Shown piece after piece: positions 1 through 15,896 of a stretch of DNA of 64,000 nucleotides. A model generated the notes under the pieces. The model saw nothing but the letters and a program-made list of their open reading frames with translations. It did no database searches and was not told the DNA's origin. The translations under genes were made by a program, and so were the position numbers. Position 1 is the stretch's first letter. Every line of letters begins with the position of its first letter. Source of the DNA: Streptomyces sp. CB01580 (GTDB lineage Bacteria > Actinomycetota > Actinomycetes > Streptomycetales > Streptomycetaceae); NCBI RefSeq assembly GCF_001905795.1, contig NZ_LIXJ01000001.1, forward strand, positions 310,001-374,000, read 5' to 3'.

Positions 1-2057
1 TGCCCCGTACGCTCACCGCCGTTCTGGTGGGCGCCGCACTCGGCGTCGCCGGAAGCCTGCTCCAGGCCGTCACCCGCAACCCGCTGGCCGAGACCGGGCT
101 GCTGGGCGTCAACGCGGGTGCCTCGCTGGGCGTGGTCGCCGGGATCGGGCTGCTGGGCCTCGATTCCGGCTACGCCTATCTGGTGTGCGCGTTCGTCGGC
201 GCCGTGACCGCCAGCGGGCTGGTCCTGCTCATCGCCGGGCGGGGTCGCGGCGGCTCCCCCATGCGGCTGGTGCTCGCCGGCTCCGCGCTGGGCGCGACCT
301 TCGGCGGGCTCACCAGCGTCGTCGTGGTCAACTCCGCCGAGACCTACGACCGGTTCCGGTTCTGGGTGCTGGGCTCCCTCGCGGGGACGGAGGGCTTCGG
401 CGAACTGTCCCGCCTGCTGCCCGTGCTCGTCGTCGGATTCGTGGTCGCGCTGCTGGTGACCCGCCCGCTGTCGGCGCTCGCGCTCGGCGACGACCTCGCC
501 CGCAGCCTCGGCCACCGGCCGTCGGTCATCCGCACGACGGTGGCGGTGGCCGTGACCCTCCTCACCGCCGCGGCCGTCGCGCTGGCCGGCCCCATCTCCT
601 TCCTCGGGCTCCTCTCCGGATTCGTGGCCCGCGCCCTGGCCGGTACCCGGGCGGCGGCGCGGCTGGTCCTGGCCGGGCTCATCGGCGCCGCGGTGCTGAC
701 GATCGCGGACGTGGTGGCCCGGGTGGTGTCGCGCCCCTTCGAGGCACCGGTGTCGGTGATCGTGGCGCTCATCGGTGCACCGGTCCTCATCGGCATCGTG
801 CGCTCGCGGCAGCTGGCGGCCATGGGCATGACCGAACCGGCCGCCGGCACCGCCCCGCCCGGACGGGGCCGGACACCGCTCCTCACCCGTCTGGCGAAAG
901 TTCTGCCGCGCCGCCGTCCGGGCCACGAGGCGAACGGGACGGCGGGCACCACCACGACCGGGCCGGCGGACACCACCGGGACGACGGCGCAGGACGGGCC
1001 GGCGGCGGCGACCGAGGCGCTCTCCGCGGGGACGGCCGTGCTGCGGCGCGGTCCGTTCTCGCTGCTGGTGCACCGCCGCCCGGCCCTCGCCGTGCTGGCG
1101 CTCGCCGCGCTGGCGGTGGCGGCCGTGGTGTTCTCGGCGTACGCGGGCCAGAGCGACATGGGTGTGGGCCGTACGTTCCGTGCCGTGTTCGGCCAGGGCG
1201 ACCGCTTCGACGTGCTGCTCGTGCAGAAGTTCCGGCTCGGCCGGATCGTCGCCGGGCTGACGGCCGGAGCGGCCCTGGGACTGGCCGGCTGTCTGACCCA
1301 GACACTGGCCCGCAACCGGCTCGCCACCCCCGAGCTCCTCGGCGTCAACGACGGTGCCACCGCGGCCGTCCTGCTGTCCGTGACCCTCAGCGCCACCGGC
1401 ACCTTCGGCGCCTGGTGGGCCGGGCCCCTCGGTGCCCTCGCCGCCGTCGTCGTCGTGACGACCGTCTCCGGCGGGCTGGGGCAGCGCGGCTACCGCGTGC
1501 TCGTGGTCGGCCTCGCCATGTCGGCGCTGGCCTCCGCCGTCACTCAGGTGGTGCTGTCCCGGCGGTCCCTCAGCTCGGCCGGTTCCCTCTACGTGTGGAC
1601 CTCCGGGAGCCTCAACGGGCGCGGCTACTCCGTCGCGGTGCCCGTGCTGATCGGGCTCGCCGTGCTCGTTCCCGCGGCCCTCGCCATGGCCCGACACCTG
1701 TCCGTGCTGCGCTTCGACGACGCGACGGCCGCCTCCGTGGGCATCCGCCCGGACCGGGTCAGGCTGGTGTGCATGCTGCTCGCCGTGGCCCTGGCCGGTC
1801 TCGCGGTGGGCGTGTGCGGGCCGGTGGCCTTCGTCGCGCTGGCCTCCCCCATCATCGCCGCGCGGCTCGCCGGTCCGCTCAGAGTGCCGTTGATCGGGTC
1901 CATGCTGACCGGAGCGGTGATGGTGGTGGCCGCCGACACCGTGGGGCGCATCGCCTTCTCCGGCACCGAACTCCCGGTCGGCGTGGTGACCACCGTCCTC
2001 GGCGGTCCCTTCCTGCTGTGGGTGCTGCTGGGCCGATCGGCCGCCACCCGCGTCTGA
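1..2057 (+). CDS. Fused two-domain FecCD-type siderophore permease, 5' end outside the window
   Basis: Integral membrane permease of an Fe(III)-siderophore ABC importer. The open frame runs back to the first bases (visible from base 3 as PRTLTAVLVGAALGVAG), so the true start lies upstream and about 684 residues are visible. Two FecCD units are fused in tandem, as in FhuB. The first carries GVNAGAS and ends near IGAPVLIGIVRSRQL. A linker rich in Gly, Thr and Pro follows (roughly residues 275-340). The second unit carries GVNDGAT and ends GGPFLLWVLLG. Each unit has many hydrophobic helices, so about 20 membrane spans are expected in all. Its partners are probably the binding lipoprotein at 14291-15286 and an ATPase that is not in this window. 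The neighbouring esterase and NRPS make the imported siderophore likely to be the one made here. A tripartite repeat element begins immediately after the stop codon. Confidence 0.9.
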   Translation, partial: PRTLTAVLVGAALGVAGSLLQAVTRNPLAETGLLGVNAGASLGVVAGIGLLGLDSGYAYLVCAFVGAVTASGLVLLIAGRGRGGSPMRLVLAGSALGATFGGLTSVVVVNSAETYDRFRFWVLGSLAGTEGFGELSRLLPVLVVGFVVALLVTRPLSALALGDDLARSLGHRPSVIRTTVAVAVTLLTAAAVALAGPISFLGLLSGFVARALAGTRAAARLVLAGLIGAAVLTIADVVARVVSRPFEAPVSVIVALIGAPVLIGIVRSRQLAAMGMTEPAAGTAPPGRGRTPLLTRLAKVLPRRRPGHEANGTAGTTTTGPADTTGTTAQDGPAAATEALSAGTAVLRRGPFSLLVHRRPALAVLALAALAVAAVVFSAYAGQSDMGVGRTFRAVFGQGDRFDVLLVQKFRLGRIVAGLTAGAALGLAGCLTQTLARNRLATPELLGVNDGATAAVLLSVTLSATGTFGAWWAGPLGALAAVVVVTTVSGGLGQRGYRVLVVGLAMSALASAVTQVVLSRRSLSSAGSLYVWTSGSLNGRGYSVAVPVLIGLAVLVPAALAMARHLSVLRFDDATAASVGIRPDRVRLVCMLLAVALAGLAVGVCGPVAFVALASPIIAARLAGPLRVPLIGSMLTGAVMVVAADTVGRIAFSGTELPVGVVTTVLGGPFLLWVLLGRSAATRV

Positions 2058-2257
2058 GAGCCTGTCGGGTGACCTCCGACCGGGCGGCCACGCCCCGTAC
2101 GCACGCCTCCGGCCCCGCCGTAATGCCCTCGTGGCGCCTTCCCCAAGCTCTCGACTCCGTTCGAGCAGGCGAGACCCCGTCCGAGGACGTCCCGGCGCCT
2201 TGGGCCGCACGCACCATGCCGCGCCCGCTTTCCGGTCGAAGGTCACCCGACACGCTC
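2058..2257. repeat. 200-bp MITE-like element with 26-bp terminal inverted repeats
   Basis: Left end 2058-2083 and right end 2232-2257 are inverted repeats matching at 24 of 26 positions (core TGTCGGGTGACCT). The interior has no gene but holds a smaller hairpin, CTCGA-6 nt-TCGAG, in a stretch starting near 2140. The element begins on the base after the permease stop codon, and no target duplication is evident. It fills most of the 321-bp gap before the esterase. The rest of the gap (2258-2378) shows only that gene's ribosome binding site. This is inferred to be a non-autonomous mobile element. A rho-independent transcription stop is an alternative role. Confidence 0.7.
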
Positions 2258-2378
2258 CGGGACGCGGGCGGCGACCCGCCGGATCCGCGCCCCGAGGCAC
2301 ATGTCGACCTCGCGCACTCCCCCGGCCCTCCCTCGGGCCGGTCCTCCCTCCCGACCGATGTACGAAAGGCGGACGACC

Positions 2379-3617
2379 ATGACCGCTCTCCCCAGCCCCG
2401 TCCTGAGCGCCCTGCGCGACGGGATCCGGGCCCGCATCCCGGGCGCCGAGGCCGAGTTCTGGCTGCGCGCCGAGCGGAGGGGCACACCGCTCGTCGAGCC
2501 CGATCCCGAGGGCGACCCGGCGCACCGCCTGGTCACCTTCCTCTGGCGGAACGACCCGGACCGGCCCGCCTCGGACGTCCTGCTCCTGGTGCACACGGTC
2601 ACCGACCGCGACCGCCACTCCGGCGACCTGACCCGCCATCTGATGCGCCTCGTGGACGGCACGGGCGTCTGGGCGCTCTCCCACCGGCTGCGCGCCGACC
2701 ATCGCGCCTCGTACCAGTTCCTGCCCGGCCACGGCGCCCGCGAGGAGCTGCTGCGCACCGACCGGGTCTCCTGGCGGGCGGCCCTGGACCGGGCGCTGCC
2801 GGACCCGCTGAACGGTGCGGCCGTCCTGCCCGCGCACGGCGGGCGCGAACCCGCCTCGGTCCTGTCCCTGCCCGATGCGCCGCCGCAGCGCTACGTCGCT
2901 ATCGACGGCGCCGGTCCTCCGCCGCCGCGCGGGAGGACCCTGGAACGCGAGGTGGGCGGGCGACGGGTGACCGTCCATCTCCCTCCGGGGCACGGCCCGT
3001 CGGCGACGCCGTACGCGGTCGCCGTGCTGCTCGACGGGGAGATGTGGGGCCCGGTGCTGGACGCCGGCGGGATGCTGGACCGGATGCACGCGGAGGGCGC
3101 CCTGCCGCCCACGGTGGCCCTGCTGGTGGACACGATGGACCGCCGGATGGACGACCTGAGCTGCAACGGGGCGTTCGTGGACTGGCTGGCCGACGCCCTG
3201 CTGTCTTGGGCGGAGGCCGAGTTCGGCACGACGCCCCGTCCGGAGCGGACCCTCGTCGCCGGGCAGAGCGCGGGCGGGCTGACCGCCGCGTTCGCCGCAC
3301 ACCGCCGCTCCGACCGGTTCGGCCTCGCCGTGTCGCAGTCGGGGTCCTTCTGGTGGCCGGAGAACGATCCGGAGCGGGGCGAGGAGTGGCTCACCCGGCA
3401 GTACGCGAGCGGCACACGGCTGCCCGTCCGGCTGTACTTGGAGGTGGGTCTCCAGGAGTGGATGCTGCTGGCGGAGAACCGGCGGCTGCGCAATGTCCTG
3501 CGGGCCCGCGGATACGACGTCGTCTACCGGGAGTTCAACGGCGGTCACGACTACGCCTGTTGGCGGGGCGGGCTGGCCGACGCGCTGTCGGAGCTGCTGG
3601 GGCGCGCGGGCGACTGA
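2379..3617 (+). CDS. fes: Enterochelin-esterase-like siderophore hydrolase
   Basis: Predicted cytoplasmic serine esterase of 412 residues that would open the ester backbone of an imported ferric catechol siderophore to release iron. The N-terminal part resembles the Fes N-terminal domain. The C-terminal half is an alpha/beta-hydrolase of the esterase D type, with the nucleophile motif GQSAGG near residue 296 and a C-terminal GGHDYACW supplying the histidine near residue 389. ATG 2379 was chosen because GAAAGGCGG lies about 7 nt upstream and the family homology starts there. An in-frame ATG at 2358 is possible but lacks this spacing. It is co-directional with the FecCD permease and convergent with the NRPS operon. 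A Fes-type enzyme implies that the siderophore contains ester linkages, which agrees with the Thr-loading last NRPS module. Confidence 0.85.
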   Translation: MTALPSPVLSALRDGIRARIPGAEAEFWLRAERRGTPLVEPDPEGDPAHRLVTFLWRNDPDRPASDVLLLVHTVTDRDRHSGDLTRHLMRLVDGTGVWALSHRLRADHRASYQFLPGHGAREELLRTDRVSWRAALDRALPDPLNGAAVLPAHGGREPASVLSLPDAPPQRYVAIDGAGPPPPRGRTLEREVGGRRVTVHLPPGHGPSATPYAVAVLLDGEMWGPVLDAGGMLDRMHAEGALPPTVALLVDTMDRRMDDLSCNGAFVDWLADALLSWAEAEFGTTPRPERTLVAGQSAGGLTAAFAAHRRSDRFGLAVSQSGSFWWPENDPERGEEWLTRQYASGTRLPVRLYLEVGLQEWMLLAENRRLRNVLRARGYDVVYREFNGGHDYACWRGGLADALSELLGRAGD

Positions 3618-3770
3618 CGACGGGCCCGCGGCGTACGGCGGCGCAGGGCGGGTGCGCGCCGTACGCGCCACGCGCCGTGCGTCGCGTGCCCGTGCCGTGC
3701 GACCCGCACCCCGCAGGGCGACTCGTGCGTCCAGGCCCCCGTCCACGCCTCCGCCCTCTCCCCGGGCGTG

Positions 3771-3810
3771 CCGGAGGCACCACGCACATCCCGCCGCGTG
3801 GCGCCTCCGG
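3771..3810. terminator. Bidirectional hairpin between the esterase and the exporter
   Basis: Arms 3771-3784 and 3797-3810 pair at 13 of 14 positions around a 12-nt loop. The hairpin lies in the 201-bp gap between two convergent stop codons. There is no U-run, which is usual for Streptomyces terminators. Confidence 0.7.
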
Positions 3811-3818
3811 TCCGTCCG

Positions 3819-5372
3819 TCAGGGCGCGGTGTCCCGTTCCCGGACCTCCACTCCCCGGGGCCGCTCCGGCGGCTCCGCACCCCCGGCCGATTCCGGTCCC
3901 GGCCCCCCGTCCTCCGCCATGTCCTCGTCCAGCGGCGGCGGTGGGGACGCGGTGCGCGGAAGCCGCAGGGCGAGCGCCGCCGACAGCGCCACCAGTACGG
4001 CCGAGGCCCACACCGCCGTACGGAAGGGCCCGGCGTCCATCGCCGCCCCCGCCGGGTGCGCGCCGCCGCCGACCAGCGCCGCGCACAGCGCGATGCCGAG
4101 TGCGCCGCCCAGGGTGCGGACGATCTGGAAGAGGCCCATCGCCTGGCCCATGTCGGGCGGGGCGACGGTCTCGAACCCGGCGAGCTGCACGGTCAGCACG
4201 GCCGTGCCCAGCACCAGGCCGATCAGGAACATCAGGGCCCGCACCGCCCACGCGTTTTCCGCCGTGCCCGGCACCGCCAGCGCGCCGAACACCACGGCCG
4301 CCGCGACCAGCGCGGTCACGGCCAGCCGGCGCGGCCCCAGGCGCGGCAGCAGCCGGTCCACCACCTGCGAGGCCAGCATCAGGCCCAACGCCTCGGGGAA
4401 GACGCTCAGTCCGGCGTCCAGCGCGGTGCCGCCGAGCGCCGCCTGGAACAGCAGCGGCACCACGAACAGCACGCCCATGAGCCCGGCGGCCGTGAGGGCG
4501 GCCAGCGCGGCGGCCGGGCCGTAGTACCGGTCGGCGAACAGTCGTAGCCCCAGCAGCGGTGAGCGGGCCCGGCGTTGCTGGACCACGGTCGCCACCAGCA
4601 GGGCACCGCCGGCGACCGCGCAGCCCGCGATGACGGGGTCGGACCAGCCGCGCACCGGGCCGAAGCCGAGCGCGTAGGTGAGCAGCCCCAGGGCCGGCGT
4701 CGCCAGCCAGAAGCCGGCCCGGTCGAACGGCCCCGCGGTGCCCTCCACGTGCTCGCGCAGTCCGGCCGCGCCGAGCAGCACGGCGGCCACGCCGACCGGC
4801 ACGTTGACGAAGAACAGCCAGTGCCAGGAGAGGTGTTCGGTGAGCAGACCGCCGAGCGGCGGGCCGAGGGCGGGCATCAGCGCCGTCGGCACGATCAGCA
4901 CCTTCGCCAGCCCCGCCCGCTCCGGCGGGGTGAACGCCCGGAACAGCAGCGTCATGCCCACCGGGGTCAGCAGGCCGCCGGCCAGCCCCTGCACCGCCCG
5001 CGCTACGACCAGCACGGGCAGGTTCCAGGCGAGTCCGCACAGGGCCGACGCGGCCGTGAAGACGGCCAGCGAGCCGAGGAAGACCCGCTTGGTGCCGTAC
5101 CGGTCGCCGAGCCAGCCCGCCACCGGCAGTGCGAGTGCCAGCGCGACCAGGAACGCCGTCTCGACGGTGTTGGCCGCGCCGACGGGCCGTCCGAAGTCCT
5201 CGGCGATGGTGTAGAGGGCCGGGTTGACGATGGTGGAGTCGAGGCCGTTCATGCACATCGCGGCCACATAGACGAGGACCACGGCGAGCCGGGGACCGAT
5301 GCGCGGCGACGACGACCGACGGCCTTGTCCGGTAAGGGACTTCGAGCCGGTACGGGAGTCGGACGCGGTCAC
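3819..5372 (-). CDS. MFS (DHA2/EmrB-QacA type) transporter, probable siderophore exporter
   Basis: A 517-residue major-facilitator protein, long enough for 14 membrane spans. It has the early motif [16 protein letters not shown] typical of drug:H+ antiporter family 2 and the loop motif [14 protein letters not shown]. The GTG start at 5372 overlaps the MbtH-like stop by 4 nt (GTGA), which implies translational coupling. A longer frame reaches upstream into the MbtH gene, but that stretch is not MFS-like. It is the last gene of the NRPS-MbtH-MFS operon, and its stop sits 9 bp from a hairpin. The context suggests secretion of the finished siderophore, as EntS does in enterobacteria. Direct substrate evidence is absent, and a general drug exporter is the alternative. 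Confidence 0.85.
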   Translation of the reverse strand: MTASDSRTGSKSLTGQGRRSSSPRIGPRLAVVLVYVAAMCMNGLDSTIVNPALYTIAEDFGRPVGAANTVETAFLVALALALPVAGWLGDRYGTKRVFLGSLAVFTAASALCGLAWNLPVLVVARAVQGLAGGLLTPVGMTLLFRAFTPPERAGLAKVLIVPTALMPALGPPLGGLLTEHLSWHWLFFVNVPVGVAAVLLGAAGLREHVEGTAGPFDRAGFWLATPALGLLTYALGFGPVRGWSDPVIAGCAVAGGALLVATVVQQRRARSPLLGLRLFADRYYGPAAALAALTAAGLMGVLFVVPLLFQAALGGTALDAGLSVFPEALGLMLASQVVDRLLPRLGPRRLAVTALVAAAVVFGALAVPGTAENAWAVRALMFLIGLVLGTAVLTVQLAGFETVAPPDMGQAMGLFQIVRTLGGALGIALCAALVGGGAHPAGAAMDAGPFRTAVWASAVLVALSAALALRLPRTASPPPPLDEDMAEDGGPGPESAGGAEPPERPRGVEVRERDTAP

Positions 5373-5581
5373 CGGGTCAGCAGTCCGGTGTCGTGCGCGG
5401 TCACCCGGTCCAGCGCCTCCTGGCGCGGGCACGGACCGTGCACCGCGGTCCAGCCGGCCGGCAGGTCGGCGAAGTCCGGCCACAGCGAGTACTGACGCCG
5501 TTCGTTGACGAGGACGAGGAAGGTGTCGGCCTCCCCGTCGGCGTCGAAGGGGTTGACGGGGGCGTCGTCGTTCACAGCCAT
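5369..5581 (-). CDS. MbtH-like NRPS chaperone
   Basis: A 70-residue protein with the full MbtH signature: NPFD near the N-terminus, [14 protein letters not shown] in the middle, then PAGW and [10 protein letters not shown]. MbtH-like proteins bind adenylation domains and are needed for their folding or activity. The gene starts 7 nt after the NRPS stop and overlaps the following MFS gene by 4 nt, so all three are one transcript. Its partner is almost certainly the adjacent two-module NRPS. Confidence 0.95.
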   Translation of the reverse strand: MAVNDDAPVNPFDADGEADTFLVLVNERRQYSLWPDFADLPAGWTAVHGPCPRQEALDRVTAHDTGLLTR

Positions 5582-5588
5582 CGTGGTG

Positions 5589-12842
<7,254 letters not shown>

Positions 12843-12897
12843 GTGGGGAGAACTCCTCGGTTGTGAAAGCCTTGCCGCGCACTGGACCGCCAACGAC

Positions 12898-12916
12898 TTA
12901 GGCAAGCCTAAGCTAA
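12898..12916. promoter_or_regulatory. Iron box (DmdR1/IdeR-type operator) between the NRPS operon and the M20 hydrolase
   Basis: TTAGGCAAGCCTAAGCTAA matches the 19-bp consensus TTAGGTTAGGCTAACCTAA at 15 of 19 positions. It lies between two divergent start codons (12842 and 12993), so one regulator dimer pair could repress both genes when iron is plentiful. Confidence 0.85.
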
Positions 12917-12992
12917 ACACTTGCACCGTGTGCCTGCCGTGTGAACTTCACGACGCAGGGCGGCGCGATCACACCCACCGGAGGAGGAGCCG

Positions 12993-14174
12993 ATGACCGA
13001 CCCGCACGACGAAACCCCCGCACCCGCACCCGCACCCCAGGACGTCAAGTCCCGTATACGGGAACGGATCGAGGAGCGGCGCGATGTCCTGCTGGACCTG
13101 AGCCGCCGGATCCACGGCCATCCCGAGACCGCGTTCACCGAGCACCGCGCCGCCGCCTGGTGCGCCGAACTGCTGGGCGACCAGGGCTTCGCGGTGACCG
13201 CCCCGGCCCATGGACTGGACACCGCCTTCGAGGCCGTCACGGGCGGCGGCCCGCTGACGGTGGCGGTCGTCTGCGAGTACGACGCCCTGCCGGAGCTCGG
13301 GCACGCCTGCGGCCACAACCTCATCGCCGCCGCCGGGATCGGCGCCGCGCTCGGCCTGGCCCCGTTGGCGGACGAACTGGGCCTGTGCGTAAGGGTGCTG
13401 GGCACACCGGCGGAGGAACGGGGCGCAGGGAAGGAGCTGATGCTCCGTCAGGGTGCTTTCGACGGCGTGGACGCGGCCATGATGGTGCACCCGTGCCCGT
13501 TCGAGATGGCGGACTTCCGATCCTTCGCGCTCGGCACCCTCTCGGTGACGTACACGGGCCGTGCCGCGCACCCCAGCCTCAACCCGCACGAGGGCCGCAA
13601 CGCCGCCGATGCGCTGACCGTGGCCCAGGTGGCCATCGGGCTGCTGCGCCAGCAACTGCCGCCGCAGTGGCGGGTGCACGGCATCACCACGGAGGCCGGC
13701 AGCGCACCCAACGCGATCCCCGACCGGGCCCGCGCCGAGTACGAGTTGCGGGCGCTGGCCGCCGAGGACCTGACCGAACTGCGCGACCGGGTGGAGGCGT
13801 GCTTCCGTGCGGGCGCGCTGGCGACCGGCTGCGAGGTGACCCTGGAGCGCCCGGAGCCCGACTACCTGGACTTCCGCGGCGACCCCGGATTGATCCGGCT
13901 GTGGACGGCCAACGCCCGTGCGCTGGGGCGTCCGGAACCGGTGGAACGGCCGCCGTTCGCCTGCACCGACATGGGCAACGTCTCGCACGTGGTGCCGTCC
14001 ATCCACCCGGTGCTCGACATCAGCGACGGCGCCTCGGGCCCGCACGAGGCAGCCTTCGCCGAGGCGGCCGTATCGGCCAGGGCCGAACGGGCGTTGCTGG
14101 ACGGGGCGACGGCGATGGCCTGGACGGCCGCCGACCTCGCATGGGCCCGCCGGGCCGGACACCGGCCCGCCTGA
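12993..14174 (+). CDS. M20-family amidohydrolase (AbgB/M20D type) in the siderophore locus
   Basis: A 393-residue cytosolic metallohydrolase of the peptidase M20 superfamily. Metal-site motifs are visible: CEYDALPELGHACGHN near residues 91-106, GTPAEERG near 131, and a later MVHP histidine. The central SVTYTGRAAHPSLNPHEG stretch is the dimerisation/lid domain typical of AbgB and amidohydrolase members. The start follows a strong GGAGGAGGAG ribosome site. The gene is divergent from the NRPS and shares its iron box, so it should be induced by iron starvation. The substrate cannot be read from sequence. Cleavage of an amide in the siderophore or in a shunt product is an inference from context. 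A housekeeping p-aminobenzoyl-glutamate-type hydrolase is the alternative. It ends convergently with the binding protein across a 13-bp hairpin. Confidence 0.85.
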   Translation: MTDPHDETPAPAPAPQDVKSRIRERIEERRDVLLDLSRRIHGHPETAFTEHRAAAWCAELLGDQGFAVTAPAHGLDTAFEAVTGGGPLTVAVVCEYDALPELGHACGHNLIAAAGIGAALGLAPLADELGLCVRVLGTPAEERGAGKELMLRQGAFDGVDAAMMVHPCPFEMADFRSFALGTLSVTYTGRAAHPSLNPHEGRNAADALTVAQVAIGLLRQQLPPQWRVHGITTEAGSAPNAIPDRARAEYELRALAAEDLTELRDRVEACFRAGALATGCEVTLERPEPDYLDFRGDPGLIRLWTANARALGRPEPVERPPFACTDMGNVSHVVPSIHPVLDISDGASGPHEAAFAEAAVSARAERALLDGATAMAWTAADLAWARRAGHRPA

Positions 14175-14235
14175 CGGACGATGGTGGACCGGGGTGCCTG
14201 CGGACGCGCTCGGCCGCGCGCGCCCCGGAGCACGC

Positions 14236-14269
14236 ACGGGGGTGCGGGACACCCGCCCCGCACCCCCGT
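14236..14269. terminator. Bidirectional hairpin between the M20 hydrolase and the binding protein
   Basis: A perfect 13-bp stem (14236-14248 with 14257-14269) around an 8-nt loop, placed between two convergent stop codons. Confidence 0.8.
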
Positions 14270-14290
14270 ACCGCCCGGCCGGAGGGGGCG

Positions 14291-15286
14291 TCAGGAGGCA
14301 CTCAGCGCCTTGCTGATGTCGTTCATGACCACATCGGCCGCGAGCGGGCCGCCCCGGGTCGACCAGACGGAGCCGTCGACCGTCACGGCGTGGCCGGTCC
14401 TGACGGCCTTCAGCTCCTTGTACGCGGGCTTGGTCTCGACTTCCTCGAGCGCCTTCTCACCGTCGGAGGTGAGGGTCGAGAGGAACAGCCAGTCGCCGTC
14501 GATCTCGTTGATCTTCTCCAGGCTCAGCGACGGAGTGTGCGCGTTGCCGTCCTTGTTCTGCGCCTTGGGCCGCTTCAGCCCCATCTCCAGCGCGATGCCG
14601 CTGGCGAACTGCTTGTTCTCCATCCAGCTGGGGCCGTCCGGGTTCCAGCGGACGATGGACACCTCGGCGCCCTTGTTCGCGCCGAGCTTCTCGCCCGCGG
14701 CCCTGGCGGCGTTCTCGTGCTCGGTGATGACCTCGTTCGCGGCGCCGAGCTTGTTGACGGCGTTGCCGATGCCCCGGAGCGACAGCTTCCAGTCGTCGGT
14801 GGGCGCCGTGGTGACGAGCGTGGCCGGGGTGATCTCGCGCAGCTGCTTCAGAACCTGCTCGTCCTGCATGTCACCGGCGAGGATCAGGTCGGGCTTGGCG
14901 GCGACGACCTTGTCCATCACCGGCTGGAGCAGATTGCCGACGACGTCGATGCCCCGGACCTTGTCGGCGAGGTAGGCGGGCGGCTTGTCGAGACCCTGCC
15001 CGTTGGTGATGCCCACCGGCTTCAGGCCGAGCGCGAGGACGGCGTCCAGGTCCTCCTGAGTGAGCGTCACGATCCGCTTGGGGTCGGCCGGAACCTCGAC
15101 GGCCCGGCCGGTGGCGTCCTTGACGGTACGGGTGGCCGATGCCGCGGGCTCCTTGCCCGCATCACCCCTGGCGTCGTCGGAGTCCGTCCCGCAACCGGTC
15201 ATGAGCAGCGTGGCCGCCGCCGCCACCGCGGCGGCCCGGACCGCGCGGCGCGACAGCGACAGGGAAGGACGACTGGGCAGGGTCAT
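14291..15286 (-). CDS. Fe(III)-siderophore-binding lipoprotein
   Basis: A 331-residue substrate-binding protein of the FecB/FepB type. The signal peptide contains SRRAVRA, a twin-arginine-like pair, and a lipobox ending LLMTGC with the lipidated cysteine at residue 32. The mature part has the usual helical-backbone binding-protein features: VKDATGRAVEVPADPKRIV, then DLDAVLALGLKPVGI and KPDLILAG. ATG 15286 was chosen because GGAG lies 5 nt upstream and the signal peptide then has normal length. An upstream frame start at 15316 would add ten unneeded residues. A good iron box lies about 90 bp upstream. It presumably feeds the fused FecCD permease at the left edge of the window. Confidence 0.92.
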   Translation of the reverse strand: MTLPSRPSLSLSRRAVRAAAVAAAATLLMTGCGTDSDDARGDAGKEPAASATRTVKDATGRAVEVPADPKRIVTLTQEDLDAVLALGLKPVGITNGQGLDKPPAYLADKVRGIDVVGNLLQPVMDKVVAAKPDLILAGDMQDEQVLKQLREITPATLVTTAPTDDWKLSLRGIGNAVNKLGAANEVITEHENAARAAGEKLGANKGAEVSIVRWNPDGPSWMENKQFASGIALEMGLKRPKAQNKDGNAHTPSLSLEKINEIDGDWLFLSTLTSDGEKALEEVETKPAYKELKAVRTGHAVTVDGSVWSTRGGPLAADVVMNDISKALSAS

Positions 15287-15373
15287 GGGGACTCCATGGT
15301 TCACGGGGACGTGCAAACAGTGCGGAGGGCAGGCCGACGACTCGCGATCGCCTCACCAGCCGGCCACAGAGGC

Positions 15374-15392
15374 TAAGGTTAGCCTTACCTCA
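15374..15392 (-). promoter_or_regulatory. Iron box upstream of the siderophore-binding protein
   Basis: Read on the minus strand, TGAGGTAAGGCTAACCTTA matches the iron-box consensus at 16 of 19 positions. Its position about 90 bp before the binding-protein start suits repression by an IdeR/DmdR-type regulator. Confidence 0.85.
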
Positions 15393-15519
15393 CACCATTT
15401 CGGCAAGGGGATGCCCGTTCACGCGGAGGCCGACGGGAGCGAACCGCCGGAGACCCGTCACCGAACACGCCGGCCTCCCGGTCACGGACCGCCGCCCGAC
15501 TCCGCGACGGGCCGCGTCA

Positions 15520-15687
15520 CTGGTGCTGTGGCCGGAAAGGTTCGCCGGGAAGCTCGCGGCGTCCGGTGCGGTGCATCGCAAGGCGGAGGATCGCCCTCGT
15601 ACGGGACGCACTCGGGTGATGCGACAACGCGGCGAGATGCCGTGCCGGGCGTCGCGAGCCGGTGAACCTTTCCGGCCGCAGCACCAG
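15520..15687. repeat. Dispersed palindromic repeat element, copy 1
   Basis: The terminal inverted repeats 15520-15548 and 15659-15687 match at 27 of 29 positions (core GGCCGGAAAGGTTC). The interior 15556-15662 is about 85% identical, in the same orientation, to the interior of the element at 44093-44267, including GGTGCGGTGCATCGCA and GCCGTGCCGGGCGTCGCG. No start codon with a ribosome site fits a protein. The element fills much of the 500-bp gap between the iron box and Spo0M. The rest of the gap is featureless apart from the inverted repeat at 15810. It is likely a non-autonomous mobile element. Confidence 0.75.
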
Positions 15688-15809
15688 CACCGGAGACACG
15701 ACGGAACGGACCCGTCAAGCGCCTGCGCGGACGACCGGGCGATCCGTTTCGGACTTTGCCGCTCCGCGTCGCCGGGTGCACCCCGAAGCCCCGCCAACGC
15801 CTCTATGCT

Positions 15810-15825
15810 TCTACACGCCTGTAGA
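15810..15825. promoter_or_regulatory. Inverted repeat upstream of the Spo0M gene
   Basis: TCTACA-CGCC-TGTAGA is a perfect 6-bp inverted repeat 71 bp before the Spo0M start. A TATGCT-like hexamer begins at 15804 and abuts it. This looks like an operator or a promoter-proximal hairpin; the binding factor is unknown. Confidence 0.4.
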
Positions 15826-15896
15826 GCGCGGATGCCCGTCCCAGTGTTCCGGACATCCGCGCAACCTCGTACGCGTGTAAGGGAGTGGACGCCTCC

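Noticed and set aside
185..4480. A 1431-codon open frame on the plus strand across the permease, esterase and exporter genes
   Set aside because: Arg/Pro/Ala-rich nonsense composition with no family motif; it is a reading-frame shadow of real genes in high-GC DNA.
12843..12926. An earlier ATG at 12926 for the NRPS
   Set aside because: It would place the coding sequence over the iron box and has no ribosome site; ATG 12842 has GAGGAG and matches the usual C-domain start.
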